Notes: a model not told the origin generated them from the sequence alone. 8,662 nt of DNA from Wolbachia sp. (GCA_022836975.1 JAIXMJ010000033.1:1-8662), one strand, 5' to 3'. Shown: positions 1 through 5,831, counted from the first letter of the stretch. Numbers and translations: made by a program.

Positions 1-232
1 GTCCAGTCATCCAACCTGACCCTGATAGAAATATTACAGAATGATGGATGTTGTAAAGCAAGCTATTAAAGAAGCAAAAGTGATAAATTTAAATCGTTTG
101 TATGACGTTATTTGAGAGGCATGGGGTTGAATTCTTGTCATCTGATACAGCAGAAGATTAGTGAAGTCAATGTCACGTTGTTGCACTACTGTTATCAAAA
201 ACAAGGGTTATGCAACTAAATATTGTATATAA
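1..232 (+). pseudogene. Frameshifted C-terminal remnant of an unrecognised protein
   Basis: No single frame stays open, but a protein-like text can be followed by changing frame. It runs PVIQPDPDRNITE (frame 3, to about 43), MMDVVKQAIKEAKVINLN then RLYDVI (frame 2, 41-115), ERHGVEFLSSDTAED (frame 1, to about 163), and LVKSMSRCCTTVIKNKGYAT (frame 2), ending at TAA 230-232. The joins fall exactly where each frame runs into a stop, which is what small indels in a former gene produce. The 5' part lies outside the window. I do not recognise the family and assign no function. Part of the stitched reading could be chance. Confidence 0.4.
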
Positions 233-556
233 TAAATGTTTTTGAAATAATAAAAATATGTAGAAGTGAGTATTTGTTCAATTAAAGCTAAATGTGTTTG
301 TGTGTTCCTATTTAAATGTTCATACAAAAACATATTTGCACTCTAACATTTTTGCAGTTTTATTTTTCTTGTGTTATTTACATTATACCATATATTACAT
401 CTGCTATTTTATATTTTACCAATTAAAATCTAAACGAAAATAACAATAATGCATCTCATTTCATCAGAAAACAATCGCCATGAAAACGTTGTATACCTAT
501 TCAAACATATAGGTACTTATCAGTACCCAAACTGCTTTTATATTTGAGTAAAAAAT
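233..556. other. AT-rich intergenic stretch without a gene
   Basis: About 320 bases of very AT-rich DNA between two gene remnants. I find no convincing reading frame with a ribosome-binding site and no RNA gene. The only structure seen is the pair of overlapping small inverted repeats at 494-527, listed separately. The stretch is probably decayed coding DNA. Confidence 0.5.
494..527. repeat. Overlapping small inverted repeats
   Basis: GGTACT (512-517) and AGTACC (522-527) can form a six-pair stem with a TATC loop. TACCTA (494-499) can instead pair with TAGGTA (510-515), sharing bases with the first stem, so the two hairpins exclude each other. No T-run follows, so a terminator role is not supported. 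In such AT-rich DNA this may be chance. Confidence 0.3.
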
Positions 557-937
557 TTGTATAAAATACCAATATGCAGCCACTGGCTACTTACTAGTTT
601 AGTAAATTATATGATTAAACATAGTGGCGGCGTTGCATTTATTACAAATAATTTGACAGACGACGAGAGAAAAAAGGCTTATAGCGCAGATATCGTATAC
701 TCAACAAATAATGAACTTGCCTTTGATTATCTACGAGATAATATGAAATTTTCTCAAGAAGATATGGTTCAGAGAGGCTTCAATTACGCGATAGTCGACG
801 AAATTCTTCGCTTTCTAACTTATTTATTTTTTCAAACTTCATTATTTCTACTCTTCTATTTTACTCTTTACTATTTTACAATCTTTGATGTAGTTATGCA
901 AGAAGTCTATTTATTCAATCAGCACGACATACCCTAG
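557..937 (+). pseudogene. secA: Internal fragment of secA (preprotein translocase ATPase)
   Basis: The open frame contains ITNNLTDDERKKAYSADIVY, STNNELAFDYLRDNMKFSQE and DMVQRGFNYAIVDE (about 632-802). This is the conserved part of the SecA motor domain that leads into the DEVD Walker B motif. SecA proteins run to roughly 800-900 residues; only about 60 recognisable residues survive. The match stops at VDE, where the normal VDSILIDEART continuation is missing, and the frame goes on into about 43 residues of low-complexity, Phe/Leu/Tyr-rich sequence to TAG 935-937. Upstream (557-625) the similarity also fades. It lacks Walker A and the rest of the motor, so it cannot work as SecA. A functional secA would be elsewhere in the genome. 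It is a partial duplicate or relic. The frame-opening codon at 557 is TTG and has no evident ribosome-binding site. Confidence 0.75.
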
Positions 938-1069
938 CAAAGAGAAAGTGCGGATATTTGCATACTTAAAATGGTCTTATCAATAGTATTAGCAGATGCG
1001 TTAGGTTTTACACTACCGCTAGAATCACCTGATGAGGCAATATATAAATTAGAAAATGAATATGAATGA
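938..1069 (+). pseudogene. Short in-frame continuation after the secA remnant, unrecognised
   Basis: Directly after the TAG at 935-937 the same frame stays open to TGA 1067-1069. From an ATG at 971 it would read MVLSIVLADALGFTLPLESP followed by DEAIYKLENEYE, 32 residues. The composition is protein-like (an acidic, helical-looking tail), but there is no clear ribosome-binding site and no family I recognise. It may be the tail of another broken gene joined to the secA fragment. Kept only as a weak remnant call. Confidence 0.2.
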
Positions 1070-1085
1070 TCAGTTCTCCTGACAC

Positions 1086-2096
1086 CTAATCCATTCTATT
1101 ACACCCTGACCCAATGACATGTTGAGCAATTTTTTCATAACTCTCTGCAAGATGCTTGCTCAGCGTTAGAGGGTTTGGTGTTTTACATATTTCTTGGTCT
1201 AAGGGTATTTTACCTAAAATCTTGATCTGCAGCTTTTCTAATATGCATTCTTGACCAAATACATGGATTTTTAAACCATTGTGCAAAAAATAACTCATAT
1301 TCTCTACTATACCAATTATTGGTATATCTAATTTTTTAAACATATCACGAGCCTTACGTACATCATTTACAGCAAGAGACTGAGGAGTTGAAACTAAGAC
1401 AACACCAGTCAGATTAAATTTTTCTGCTAAACTTAAATGTACATCACCAGTTCCTGGTGGCGTATCGATGATTAAATATTCTATATTTGACCATTTATTT
1501 CCCATTAATAAATTATATAATGCTTTGGTGACCATTGGACCACGCCATATAGCAGCACGATCTTTATCAATAAAATAACCTATAGAAGTAGTTTGAATTC
1601 CATATTTTTCTATAGGTATAGCTTTACCATCTTGTATTTCCTGTTTGAATTCCTGAGTACCTAGCATATGTGGAATTGATGGACCATATATATCTGCATC
1701 AACTAAAGCAGTTTGATACTTTAGTTTTGCCAAAAATAAAGCAAGATAAAGAGCAACTGTAGATTTACCTACTCCTCCTTTACCAGAAGCTATAATGATG
1801 ATTTTTTTTACACCATCAATATTGAGTTTTGTGCATTGTGTAGTTTTCTTTGCTTGTTGGGTTACCACTACAGTCACTTTTACAACACCAGGCAATGATT
1901 TAACAGCTTTTTCACATTGCTGCCTTAATCTTTCTATCTCCTTTGGGAATCTTGCGTTAGAAAGTTCAAGTGCAAAACCAACATGCCCTTCCTTAATAAC
2001 GATTGCAGATGTTATTCCTAGTGAGACCACATCTTGGCCACTTTCTGGATCTATAACTTTTTTTAAAATTTCTACTACTGATGCTTCACTAATCAC
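1086..2096 (-). CDS. mrp: Mrp/ApbC-family P-loop ATPase (iron-sulfur carrier type)
   Basis: This 336-residue cytosolic protein belongs to the Mrp/ApbC (Nbp35-like) family, which binds ATP and is implicated in carrying Fe-S clusters to target enzymes. An N-terminal MIP18/DUF59-like domain (about 1-80; VVEILKKVIDPESGQDVVSL) is followed by the deviant Walker A SGKGGVGKST (about 104-113), LVDADIYGPSIP (131-142), the switch motif DTPPGTGD (211-218) and VENMSYF (264-270). Length is normal. One oddity is that the CxxC pair usually found just after VENMSYF is absent. The segment reads LHNGLKIHVFGQECILEKL, with only isolated Cys284 and Cys304, and the usual GGAEKL has become ECILEKL. The start is GTG at 2096; no ATG fits the domain start better. 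It is divergent from petA across 63 bp. Family confident, exact role less so. Confidence 0.9.
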   Translation of the reverse strand: MISEASVVEILKKVIDPESGQDVVSLGITSAIVIKEGHVGFALELSNARFPKEIERLRQQCEKAVKSLPGVVKVTVVVTQQAKKTTQCTKLNIDGVKKIIIIASGKGGVGKSTVALYLALFLAKLKYQTALVDADIYGPSIPHMLGTQEFKQEIQDGKAIPIEKYGIQTTSIGYFIDKDRAAIWRGPMVTKALYNLLMGNKWSNIEYLIIDTPPGTGDVHLSLAEKFNLTGVVLVSTPQSLAVNDVRKARDMFKKLDIPIIGIVENMSYFLHNGLKIHVFGQECILEKLQIKILGKIPLDQEICKTPNPLTLSKHLAESYEKIAQHVIGSGCNRMD

Positions 2097-2105
2097 AAGT
2101 TTCTA

Positions 2106-2134
2106 TTGATTAAACTTAATTAAAACTATATTTT
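2106..2134 (+). promoter_or_regulatory. Possible petA promoter in the divergent mrp-petA gap
   Basis: TTGATT (2106-2111) and TATTTT (2129-2134) are separated by 17 bases, a sigma70-like arrangement 26 bases before the petA ATG. An alternative -10 is TATATT (2127-2132) at 15 bases. The gap is AT-rich, so chance matches are easy. No clear -35/-10 pair was seen for mrp on the other strand. Confidence 0.3.
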
Positions 2135-2159
2135 ATGGATAGGTGAATAAAAATAATAG

Positions 2160-2723
2160 ATGGACCAAGAAAAAAATGACATAAGCAAAAAAGCTGCTTT
2201 ATGTGAAACTAGGAGGGATTTTTTAATTTTAACCACATGTGCAATGGCAAGTATTGGGATTATAAGTGCAGCATGGCCATTGGTTAAATCTATGAATCCT
2301 TCTGCTGGAGTTATAGCAATGTCTACGGTAGAAGTCAACCTATCAGAGATTCCGGAAGGGAAGGGGAAAAAAGTAAAGTGGAAAGGAAAGCCTGTTTTTA
2401 TTCGTAGACGTACCCAGGCAGAAATCAAAGCAGCAAGAGCTGTCGACATAAAAACCTTAAGAGACCCTCAATTGGATGAACAAAGAGTATATAAAGGTAA
2501 GGATGAGTGGTTAATTATGTTAGGTGTATGCACGCATCTTGGTTGTGTGCCAGTTGATCATGAAACTAAAGATGGTCAAGGTTGGTTTTGCCCATGCCAT
2601 GGTTCATATTATGACACATCAGGTCGAGTGGTTGGAGGTCCAGCACCTAAAAATATGGTAGTACCTGACTATTTCTTTCCAAATGATAATGTTGTTGTAA
2701 TCGGGAAAAAGGATGAGCAGTAA
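2160..2723 (+). CDS. petA: Rieske iron-sulfur subunit of the cytochrome bc1 complex
   Basis: The ubiquinol-cytochrome c reductase Rieske subunit carries the [2Fe-2S] cluster that takes electrons from ubiquinol in complex III, at the outer face of the inner membrane. The 187 residues include both cluster-binding boxes: CTHLGC (124-129, ligands Cys124 and His126, disulfide Cys129) and CPCHGS (144-149, ligands Cys144 and His147, disulfide Cys146). GGPAP (159-163) follows. Near the N-terminus, RRDFLILTT (18-26) resembles a Tat-type twin-arginine signal, and residues about 21-40 form the single membrane anchor. Length is typical. The start at 2160 gives the usual short cytosolic leader. The ribosome-binding site is poor (GGATAGGTG, about 15 bases upstream). 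Unlike the common petABC arrangement, petB and petC do not follow; pgsA does. Confidence 0.95.
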   Translation: MDQEKNDISKKAALCETRRDFLILTTCAMASIGIISAAWPLVKSMNPSAGVIAMSTVEVNLSEIPEGKGKKVKWKGKPVFIRRRTQAEIKAARAVDIKTLRDPQLDEQRVYKGKDEWLIMLGVCTHLGCVPVDHETKDGQGWFCPCHGSYYDTSGRVVGGPAPKNMVVPDYFFPNDNVVVIGKKDEQ

Positions 2724-2741
2724 ACTATATTACATATAGTT
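2723..2741 (+). terminator. Hairpin directly after petA
   Basis: AACTATAT (2723-2730) pairs perfectly with ATATAGTT (2734-2741) around a TAC loop, beginning within the petA stop codon. It is AT-rich and no run of T follows, so it is at best a weak terminator or a 3'-end stabilising stem. Confidence 0.3.
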
Positions 2742-2807
2742 ATTGATGTACAACAGTTTAGCTTGTGCATACTATATTATAAGTTTGTTATTCTATATAC
2801 ACATACC

Positions 2808-3338
2808 ATGCTTAAAAAAAATCTGCCGAATTTACTGACGATTTCTCGTATACTTACTATACCGATAATAGTATTAAGTTTTTATATACAAAATAGATAT
2901 GCGAACTTGATTACAATATTAACTTTTACATTTGCATGCATCACAGATTTTTTTGATGGCTATTTAGCACGTGCGTGGAAGGTACAGTCTAAATTTGGAA
3001 AGTTGCTTGATCCAATTGCAGATAAGCTGATAGTAGTGTCAACAATCACTATGCTAATTTATAAACATAAAGTAAATGACTTTACAGTAATACCATCAAT
3101 TATAATTATTTGCAGAGAAATATTAGTATCTGGATTGCGAGAATTTCTTGTTGCGGCTAATGTTAGTGTTCCAGTGAGTAAAACAGGAAAGGTTAAAACA
3201 TTTTTTCAGATGATAGCTGTCATAGCTCTTATACTGGATAACTATAAAGGGGTTGGAACAGTTTGCTTGTGGTGTGCAGCACTTATGACAGTGTGGTCAG
3301 GTTATAGATATGTTATGGAAGGAATAAAACAAATCTAA
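2808..3338 (+). CDS. pgsA: CDP-diacylglycerol-glycerol-3-phosphate 3-phosphatidyltransferase
   Basis: This integral inner-membrane enzyme joins CDP-diacylglycerol to glycerol 3-phosphate to give phosphatidylglycerol phosphate, the committed step to phosphatidylglycerol and cardiolipin. From the ATG at 2808 it is 176 residues, starting MLKKNLPNLLTISRI as the family does. The CDP-alcohol phosphotransferase signature is complete: Asp47, Asp50, Gly51, Ala54, Arg55, Gly64, Asp68 and Asp72 in D-x2-DG-x2-AR-x8-G-x3-D-x3-D spacing. Hydrophobic segments lie around 10-27, 32-48, 73-85, 95-110, 134-146 and 150-165. The frame could be extended upstream to a TTG at 2763, but those 15 residues are not family-like. 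No good Shine-Dalgarno precedes 2808, so the start is judged by homology. It lies 84 bp after petA on the same strand. Confidence 0.92.
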   Translation: MLKKNLPNLLTISRILTIPIIVLSFYIQNRYANLITILTFTFACITDFFDGYLARAWKVQSKFGKLLDPIADKLIVVSTITMLIYKHKVNDFTVIPSIIIICREILVSGLREFLVAANVSVPVSKTGKVKTFFQMIAVIALILDNYKGVGTVCLWCAALMTVWSGYRYVMEGIKQI

Positions 3339-3340
3339 TT

Positions 3341-3354
3341 ATTAATATATTAAT
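3341..3354. repeat. 14-bp perfect palindrome after pgsA
   Basis: ATTAATATATTAAT lies 2 bases after the pgsA stop codon. It is all A and T, so a weak stem. It could be a 3'-end structure, a protein-binding palindrome, or chance in AT-rich DNA. Confidence 0.3.
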
Positions 3355-3362
3355 ACATTGTA

Positions 3363-3409
3363 TTGACTTATTGATCTTTTTCTATGTACAATATGTAAAG
3401 TAATAGGAG
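3363..3409 (+). promoter_or_regulatory. Promoter and ribosome-binding site of the 408-residue membrane protein
   Basis: TTGACT (3363-3368) and TACAAT (3387-3392) are 18 bases apart and closely match sigma70 -35 and -10 boxes. A good Shine-Dalgarno AGGAG (3405-3409) follows, 5 bases before the ATG at 3415. Together they suggest the downstream orphan gene is transcribed on its own rather than from pgsA. Confidence 0.55.
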
Positions 3410-3414
3410 TTGAT

Positions 3415-4641
3415 ATGAGAAATGTAATAGAAAAGATGGATTCTTTCTATAATCAGGGAAGACCTCACAAGAAGATATTTTTAAAACAGTTACAAGATTG
3501 CTCGTTCAGAACTGTTGACACTTGTAAAAAACAGCCACAGGAACAAAATTTTGAACCAGAGGATCTATTTCGCGATTTTTGGTTGATGGTTCATAGAGAA
3601 TCTGAAGAAAGACAGCCACAAGAACAAGATTTTGAACAAGAGGATCTATTTCGTGATTTTTGGTCGATGGTTCATAAAGAATCTGAAGAAAGACAGCCAC
3701 AAGAACAAGATTTTGAACAAGAGGATCTGTTTCATGATTTTTGGTTGATGGTTCATAAGGAATCTGAAGAAAGAGTGCGATCAAAATTAAGTAAAGAAGT
3801 ATTAAATTTGAGAAAAAGGGAGTTATGGAGGAAATATATATCCTTAGTTCCTATAGTTCCATTTGCAGCGCTAATGTTTATTCAATTAACTACGTTATGT
3901 AGCAATGCCGTACTATTAACATTAATAGGCTATGCATTAAAGCACACAGTTGTGCCTTTAGAAGCTTTCTCCCTTGTATGTGTAGTATATCTGATTTATA
4001 ATAACAGGAAAATGCGTAAAAAGGAACAAGCATTAAAAGATTTAGAGAATGAAAGATGGGAGAATAGGAAAGTAGAGAAAAACGGTGAGAAACCAGATAA
4101 CACGCAGGAGTATTTGAATTATATTGAAGCTATAACAACTACAATAGTAATTGTAAGTGATATAGTCAGCATGGTTTTAGCTCAAGAACATGAAATAACG
4201 GAGCAACAAAGAATAGCAATAGATGAGGTAGAATTCTTACTGTCTAATCTAGTGAGTGTCAGTGTAAACTGCACTTCTTTTTGTATTGCAAATAAAAAAA
4301 GAAATCGTGCAGATGTTTGCGATAAAGATAAAAATGCAGCTGGGTTAATGCTTACTGGTTCCTGCATGCTATTGATGAGGAGAATAACATTGATGATATT
4401 GGCATTGTCTTTGAATGCACACACTGCTACTACTGTTGGTGCTGTTGTCGGTTCTGCAATGGGTTTGATCGGTATAGGATGTTCTTTAGCTGGACATACA
4501 CTAGCTATATCTTCTTGTAAAAGTAAGTTACAAAATCTAGAGATCAGTGGTAGAGGAATAGAAAGAGGCACTACAAGTAACACTATAAGCACTAGTAGAC
4601 CATTTACTACTAAATCAGCATGTCAGGAAGTTGGTATATAA
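3415..4641 (+). CDS. Hypothetical multi-pass membrane protein with three 27-residue repeats
   Basis: I do not recognise a family for this 408-residue protein; it may be specific to its lineage. The N-terminal 39 residues are basic and polar. Residues 40-120 are three tandem 27-residue repeats, acidic and aromatic, each built on QPQEQ, EDLF, DFW, MVH and ESEER. A charged helical linker (about 121-140) follows. Hydrophobic stretches lie around 141-160, 163-177, 182-196, 238-257, 275-292, 308-331 and 338-368, split by a charged, probably coiled region (197-235). The C-terminal 40 residues are Ser/Thr-rich and polar. There is no cleavable signal peptide; the repeats precede the first membrane segment and so are probably cytosolic. 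It has its own promoter-like boxes, a strong AGGAG site, and a terminator-like hairpin downstream. The intact frame and regulatory signals argue that it is expressed. Confidence 0.75.
   Translation: MRNVIEKMDSFYNQGRPHKKIFLKQLQDCSFRTVDTCKKQPQEQNFEPEDLFRDFWLMVHRESEERQPQEQDFEQEDLFRDFWSMVHKESEERQPQEQDFEQEDLFHDFWLMVHKESEERVRSKLSKEVLNLRKRELWRKYISLVPIVPFAALMFIQLTTLCSNAVLLTLIGYALKHTVVPLEAFSLVCVVYLIYNNRKMRKKEQALKDLENERWENRKVEKNGEKPDNTQEYLNYIEAITTTIVIVSDIVSMVLAQEHEITEQQRIAIDEVEFLLSNLVSVSVNCTSFCIANKKRNRADVCDKDKNAAGLMLTGSCMLLMRRITLMILALSLNAHTATTVGAVVGSAMGLIGIGCSLAGHTLAISSCKSKLQNLEISGRGIERGTTSNTISTSRPFTTKSACQEVGI
3532..3774 (+). repeat. Three direct 81-bp coding repeats
   Basis: Units are 3532-3612, 3613-3693 and 3694-3774, head to tail with no spacer and in frame. 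By eye, units 2 and 3 differ at 4 of 81 bases and units 1 and 2 at 6, so the expansion is recent or kept uniform by conversion. The unit length is a multiple of three, so copy number can change without breaking the gene. Confidence 0.9.
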
Positions 4642-4663
4642 TATTGTATTTATAGCCCTTCCT

Positions 4664-4939
4664 TTAAAGGAGGTAAGATAAGGAATAAGGGAGGAAAAAT
4701 GCTAGAGCATATAGTAACGAACTTTTTCCTCCTTTTTGTTTGTTTTTGTATTCTAATAATTCTTTCACCAAATATGCAAAATTACCAATAATGCAAAAAC
4801 ACACATCTGTATTTTCACTTAAGTAATGATATGCTGTATCAGCAATGTCTGCAATATCAGATTGCTGCAACCAATATTCATAATCGCCTTTTGTGGTTGC
4901 ATTAATAAAAGCAGTTGCATCAATAAAATTGATATCCAT
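4664..4939 (-). CDS. Small hypothetical protein with hydrophobic C-terminal tail
   Basis: A 91-residue protein I do not recognise. Residues 1-65 are soluble-looking and acidic (MDINFIDATAFINATTKGDY at the start, then SDIADIADTAYHYLSENTD and IGNFAYLVKELLEY). A basic stretch KNKQKGGK (65-72) follows, then a hydrophobic tail (about 75-91, LLYALAFFLPYSLSYLL) that could anchor the C-terminus in a membrane. Three signals support a real gene. AGGAG (4950-4954, minus strand) lies 10 bases before the ATG. A close sigma70 promoter match lies upstream at 4974-5003. The sequence also has no low-complexity shadow character. It is convergent with the 408-residue membrane protein gene, and its last ~22 codons cover that gene's terminator-like hairpin. 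The function is unknown. Confidence 0.6.
   Translation of the reverse strand: MDINFIDATAFINATTKGDYEYWLQQSDIADIADTAYHYLSENTDVCFCIIGNFAYLVKELLEYKNKQKGGKSSLLYALAFFLPYSLSYLL
4690..4740 (+). terminator. Rho-independent-like terminator of the 408-residue protein gene
   Basis: GGAGGAAAAA (4690-4699) pairs perfectly with TTTTTCCTCC (4723-4732) across a 23-base loop. The stem is followed by TTTTTGTTTG and more T-rich sequence. The position, about 50 bases after the plus-strand stop codon, suits a terminator for that gene; the long loop makes it non-ideal. It lies inside the 3' end of the convergent minus-strand gene. Confidence 0.55.
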
Positions 4940-4973
4940 ATTCTATCAACTCCTTGCATTATACATTTCATTT

Positions 4974-5003
4974 ATTATCACTTCTTTATATCAAGAGTGT
5001 CAA
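4974..5003 (-). promoter_or_regulatory. Promoter of the 91-residue protein gene
   Basis: Read on the minus strand, a perfect TTGACA -35 (4998-5003) and a GATAAT -10 (4974-4979) are 18 bases apart. A start of transcription near 4967 would leave a short leader containing AGGAG at 4950-4954. Confidence 0.55.
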
Positions 5004-5175
5004 TAAGTGAATACGAGACAAATGGTAAATTCAAGATAAAGTTATAGATTCTGGAAGATTCAAGTAAATAACACTTTCCTTTTGCGCTAAACATTTTCAT
5101 TTTAATACGATTTAAGAGCTTGTACGCGATCTATGAATATAATACAAGAAAAGTGTAATTGAAATAAGGTAAACT

Positions 5176-5464
5176 ATGAGACACATATACCCAAGTGATA
5201 TAGGTCTTGAGAAATTCGAAAAGATTAGGCCACTTTTAGAAAATGCACGAAAGAAGATGAAGCCAAGAAAGCTAGATTTATATGAGTTATTTTGCGGTGT
5301 GCTGAAAAAGTGGCTGTCAGTGGTGAATGCTACCAAAAGAGTTTCCAAAATGGTGCAATTGTTACGACTATTGCAAGAAATGGAGTGAAAAGCTGAACGA
5401 AGATAGAGAAAGTATTCTGGAAATCGTCTTAAAAATTGGTTGGAAAGATCCGTTCCAACAATGA
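5176..5464 (+). pseudogene. Broken IS5-family transposase, N-terminal part
   Basis: The start MRHIYPSDIGLEKFEKIRPL, then KKMKPRKLDLYELFCGVL, is the N-terminal domain of an IS5-family transposase of the type I associate with Wolbachia. After GVL (about 5304) the frame breaks, apparently by a small deletion where the family has YLLKSGCQW. The protein resumes one frame over as SGCQW (about 5309-5323), meets an in-frame TGA at 5324-5326 where an Arg codon would be expected, and goes on as MLPKEFPKWCNCYDYCKKW, then SEKLNEDRESILEIVLK, to a stop at 5462-5464. The catalytic DDE domain is missing. AAGG (5166-5169) is the old ribosome-binding site. It is dead by at least a frameshift, a nonsense codon and a large deletion. 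Confidence 0.85.
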
Positions 5465-5500
5465 CAAAAACAAGTTTCTGCCTCTGTTCTATTGTTAAAA

Positions 5501-5520
5501 AGATTGTGAACAGGCTCTTA
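5501..5520 (+). repeat. IS terminal inverted repeat facing the thi operon
   Basis: AGATTGTGAACAGGCTCTTA is the exact reverse complement of 8549-8568. The two face each other across the thi operon, about 3.0 kb apart. Confidence 0.85.
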
Positions 5521-5648
5521 TATCATGCCTTCTGTGTGTTCTCCATCTTTTCTAACCCTTAAATTCTGTCATTATATAAACTTTTATTCAATCAGTATCT
5601 TGTGACGATATACCTCTAGACAAACAAGAGAATCTATTGTATACAACC

Positions 5649-5657
5649 TGCTATAAC
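5649..5657 (+). promoter_or_regulatory. Probable extended -10 promoter of the thi operon
   Basis: TGCTATAAC contains TG-n-TATAAC, an extended -10 box, with no good -35 at 17 bases (AGAATC at 5629-5634). Transcription would begin near 5664, almost exactly at the first pairing strand of the TPP aptamer. Confidence 0.4.
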
Positions 5658-5662
5658 GAATG

Positions 5663-5747
5663 TTTTTCTTGGGGTGCCTTTTAGGCTGAGATGATTTGTA
5701 AATCAAACCCATGGAACTTGAACCAATTAGTATTGGCGTAAGAAAGA
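5663..5747 (+). ncRNA. TPP (THI-box) riboswitch
   Basis: The aptamer is recognised from its conserved blocks in order. The P1 strand TTTTCTT (about 5664-5670) comes first, then GGGGTGCC (5671-5678), GGCTGAGAT (5684-5692), a perfect small hairpin GATTT/AAATC (5693-5697/5700-5704), ACCCATGGAAC (5707-5717), TTGAACC (5718-5724), a CCAAT/ATTGG stem (5723-5727/5732-5736), GGCG, and closing AAGAAAG pairing back to P1. It binds thiamin pyrophosphate and lowers expression when TPP is plentiful. One conserved block usually reads CTGAUC and here reads TTGAAC. It sits 85 bases before the first thi gene. The switching mode is unclear: GCG (5751-5753) with the preceding A-rich P1 strand can pair with CGCTCTTT (5779-5786), and TAATTATT/AATAATTA (5789-5796/5810-5817) forms a stem just before the ribosome-binding site. 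Confidence 0.9.
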
Positions 5748-5831
5748 AAAGCGTTTACTAATGTCAACCTTTTATTTTCGCTCTTTACTAATTATTGACT
5801 ATGCAAAGTAATAATTATATGGAGCGGCCAA

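Larger units (their letters stand above)
5113..5520 (+). mobile_element. Internally deleted IS5-family element
   Basis: The left end TAAGAGCTTGTACGCGATCT (5113-5132) and the right end AGATTGTGAACAGGCTCTTA (5501-5520) are inverted repeats matching at 16 of 20 positions. Between them is only a decayed transposase. At 408 bp it is well short of a full IS5-type element of this kind (my recollection is roughly 0.8-0.9 kb), so much of the interior is gone. No convincing target duplication is visible. The right end is identical, inverted, to the end of the second remnant at 8549-8568. It can no longer encode its own transposase. Confidence 0.8.
5521..5831 (+). promoter_or_regulatory. Thi operon leader region (no gene)
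   Basis: The 311 bases between the IS end and the first thi gene hold no credible protein gene. They contain a probable extended -10 promoter (5649-5657), the TPP aptamer (5663-5747), a candidate switching segment and the GGAG ribosome-binding site (5821-5824), 7 bases before the ATG at 5832. The first ~125 bases (5521-5645) show nothing I can name. Confidence 0.6.

Noticed and set aside
1795..2109. Plus-strand frame opposite mrp
   Set aside because: It is the complement of the conserved Mrp N-terminal domain and Walker A region, which are clearly coding on the minus strand.
2126..2449. Minus-strand frame opposite petA
   Set aside because: petA is unambiguous on the plus strand, and the antisense frame has no family features.
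2763..2807. TTG start giving pgsA 15 extra residues
   Set aside because: Family members begin like MLKKNLPNLLT at 2808; the extension is intergenic-like.
3532..3774. CRISPR-like repeats
   Set aside because: The three units are adjacent, 81 bp, in frame and lack spacers, so they are coding repeats.
3506..3784. Minus-strand open frame across the 81-bp repeats
   Set aside because: It is antisense to the 408-residue protein; its own repetition merely mirrors the coding repeats, and it has no start signals.
4182..4592. 136-codon minus-strand frame
   Set aside because: It lies entirely within the coding sequence of the 408-residue protein, with no ribosome-binding site or recognisable motif.
4826..5047. 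73-codon plus-strand frame
   Set aside because: It is the complement of the 91-residue minus-strand gene and its promoter, is Ile/Cys-rich and has no ribosome-binding site.
5112..5348. Minus-strand frame over the IS
   Set aside because: It is the complement of the transposase remnant and starts inside the decayed coding sequence.
5113..5520. Target-site duplication around the first IS
   Set aside because: The flanks (ATTT on the left, ATAT on the right) do not give a convincing direct repeat.
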